Assembly (NCBI GenBank): GCA_046351555.1
Contig: JAXLYI010000015.1
Location: 1 to 64,000 of the forward strand
Direction of reading: 5' to 3'
Length of the DNA: 64,000 bases
Source: CAISKJ01 sp046351555
Lineage (GTDB): Bacteria > Myxococcota_A > Polyangia > Polyangiales > Ga0077539
How positions within the stretch are numbered: position 1 is the first letter of the stretch; each line of letters begins with the position of its first letter. The notes under the pieces are model-generated. The model saw only the letters and a list, made by a program, of their open reading frames with translations. It was not told the origin of the DNA and made no database searches. Below, piece by piece: positions 63,305-64,000 of this stretch. The position numbers were made by a program, and so were the translations under genes.

Positions 63305-64000
63305 ATGAAGTTCGAACAGCTCGACCGGCGGATGCGCGTCTACGAGACCGCCCACGACCACTGCGTGCTCCCGGGCGTCCACATGGTGGCCCGCATCGAC
63401 GGGCGGTCGTTCTCGCACCTCACGCGCGTCGCGCAGAAGTTCGACGCGCCCTACGACGAGCGCTTCCGCGACTGCATGGTGGCCACGCTCGAGCACGTCA
63501 TGGGCTGCGGCTTCTCCACCGTGTACGGCCACACCCAGAGCGACGAGATGTCCGTCCTCTTCCGGCGCGACGAGAAGACCTTCGGGCGCAAGCTCCGGAA
63601 GTTCCTGTCGGTGCTGGCGGGGGAGGCGAGCGCGCGGTTCTCGCTCGCGCTCGGGGCGCACGGGGCCTTCGACTGCCGCGTGTGCCAGCTCCCGCGCGAC
63701 CAGGACGTCGTCGACTACTTCCGCTGGCGCCACGAGGACGCCCACCGCAACGCGCTCAACGGCCACTGCTACTGGCTCCTGCGGCGCCAGGGCAAGAGCG
63801 ACGCGGAGGCCACCCGCGCCCTCGACGGGCTCAACGTCGCCCAGCGCAACGAGCTCCTCTTCGCCCACGGCATCAACTTCAACGACGTCCCCGCGTGGCA
63901 GAAGCGCGGCGTCGGCGTCTACTGGCGCGACGTCCCCCACGAGGGCACCGACCCGCGCACCGGCGCGCCCGTCACCTCGGTGCGCAAGGCCCTCCACGTC
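63305..64000 (+). CDS. Thg1-like 3'-5' tRNA polymerase, 3' end cut by the window
   Basis: From ATG 63305 the frame is open to the window end (232 codons). The start MKFEQLDRRMRVYE, the metal-binding aspartate D32 in RIDGRSFSHLTR, and GHTQSDEMSVLFRR (D80, E81) match the tRNA-His guanylyltransferase family. Bacterial Thg1-like proteins add missing 5' nucleotides to truncated tRNAs in a template-directed 3'-5' direction; one is known from Myxococcus. Since bacteria encode G-1 of tRNA-His, a repair role is more likely than tRNA-His maturation. CTGACC and TACACG, 18 bases apart at 63261-63290, may form its promoter. Confidence 0.9.
   Translation, partial: MKFEQLDRRMRVYETAHDHCVLPGVHMVARIDGRSFSHLTRVAQKFDAPYDERFRDCMVATLEHVMGCGFSTVYGHTQSDEMSVLFRRDEKTFGRKLRKFLSVLAGEASARFSLALGAHGAFDCRVCQLPRDQDVVDYFRWRHEDAHRNALNGHCYWLLRRQGKSDAEATRALDGLNVAQRNELLFAHGINFNDVPAWQKRGVGVYWRDVPHEGTDPRTGAPVTSVRKALHV

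Overview
The window is uniformly very GC-rich chromosomal DNA with coding on both strands. It most likely comes from a myxobacterium of the Polyangia/Sandaracinaceae type (phylum Myxococcota). Supporting signs are a TIGR02996-type protein, a MYXO-CTERM-like tail, Stig1-type cysteine-rich and Asp/Pro-rich lipoproteins, OmpA proteins with thrombospondin type 3 calcium repeats, AgmX/PglI-like proteins and a bacterial Thg1-like protein. The assignment is inferred from gene content; no rRNA or marker gene settles it.

Layout. 1-15.5 kb: the 3' end of a TIGR02996 gene, lipoproteins and outer-membrane proteins, an endonuclease/exonuclease/phosphatase lipoprotein, SelO, an omega-aminotransferase, a frameshifted lipoprotein gene, a BNR-repeat protein, a VWA lipoprotein and an OmpA-TSP3 protein. 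15.5-19.4 kb: a mobile-type tRNA array with its own promoters. I count 20 readable tRNAs for 14 amino acids, two decayed tRNA relics, a folded non-tRNA element and an HNH endonuclease gene. 19.4-27.9 kb: an esterase, an SDR, a second OmpA-TSP3 protein, a DUF1232 protein and tssABC of a type VI secretion system. 28.6-38.7 kb: two direct repeats of nearly 1 kb, each holding a long palindrome, GCCACC iterons and a Uma2-like nuclease gene (one copy frameshifted), flanking a three-gene operon. 38.7-45.7 kb: an FAD-linked oxidase, a hybrid histidine kinase, an aromatic-type monooxygenase and feoAB. 45.9-64 kb: mreB, an aldo/keto reductase, pntAB, a Stig1 lipoprotein, a ferredoxin, a HEAT/HD-GYP-like pair, glpAB, a TPR-peptide-radical SAM cluster and a partial Thg1-like gene.

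The strongest candidate for an undescribed system is the operon at 29814-37668. Its genes overlap by 4 bp at each junction (ATGA, GTGA). They encode an RNase HI-fold protein with an intact active site, a 2006-residue P-loop NTPase, and a 382-residue protein ending in an R-x4-H motif of HEPN ribonucleases. It resembles the layout of antiphage conflict systems and sits between recombinogenic repeats. The tRNA array is the second highlight: five of its tRNAs have G at T-loop position 55, and its three tRNA-Leu genes lack the long variable arm. A third is the 73-codon peptide gene overlapped by a radical SAM/SPASM gene, a possible new RiPP locus. Several promoters place a TANNGT-type -10 box only 7-10 bases before the start codon, pointing to leaderless or nearly leaderless mRNAs.
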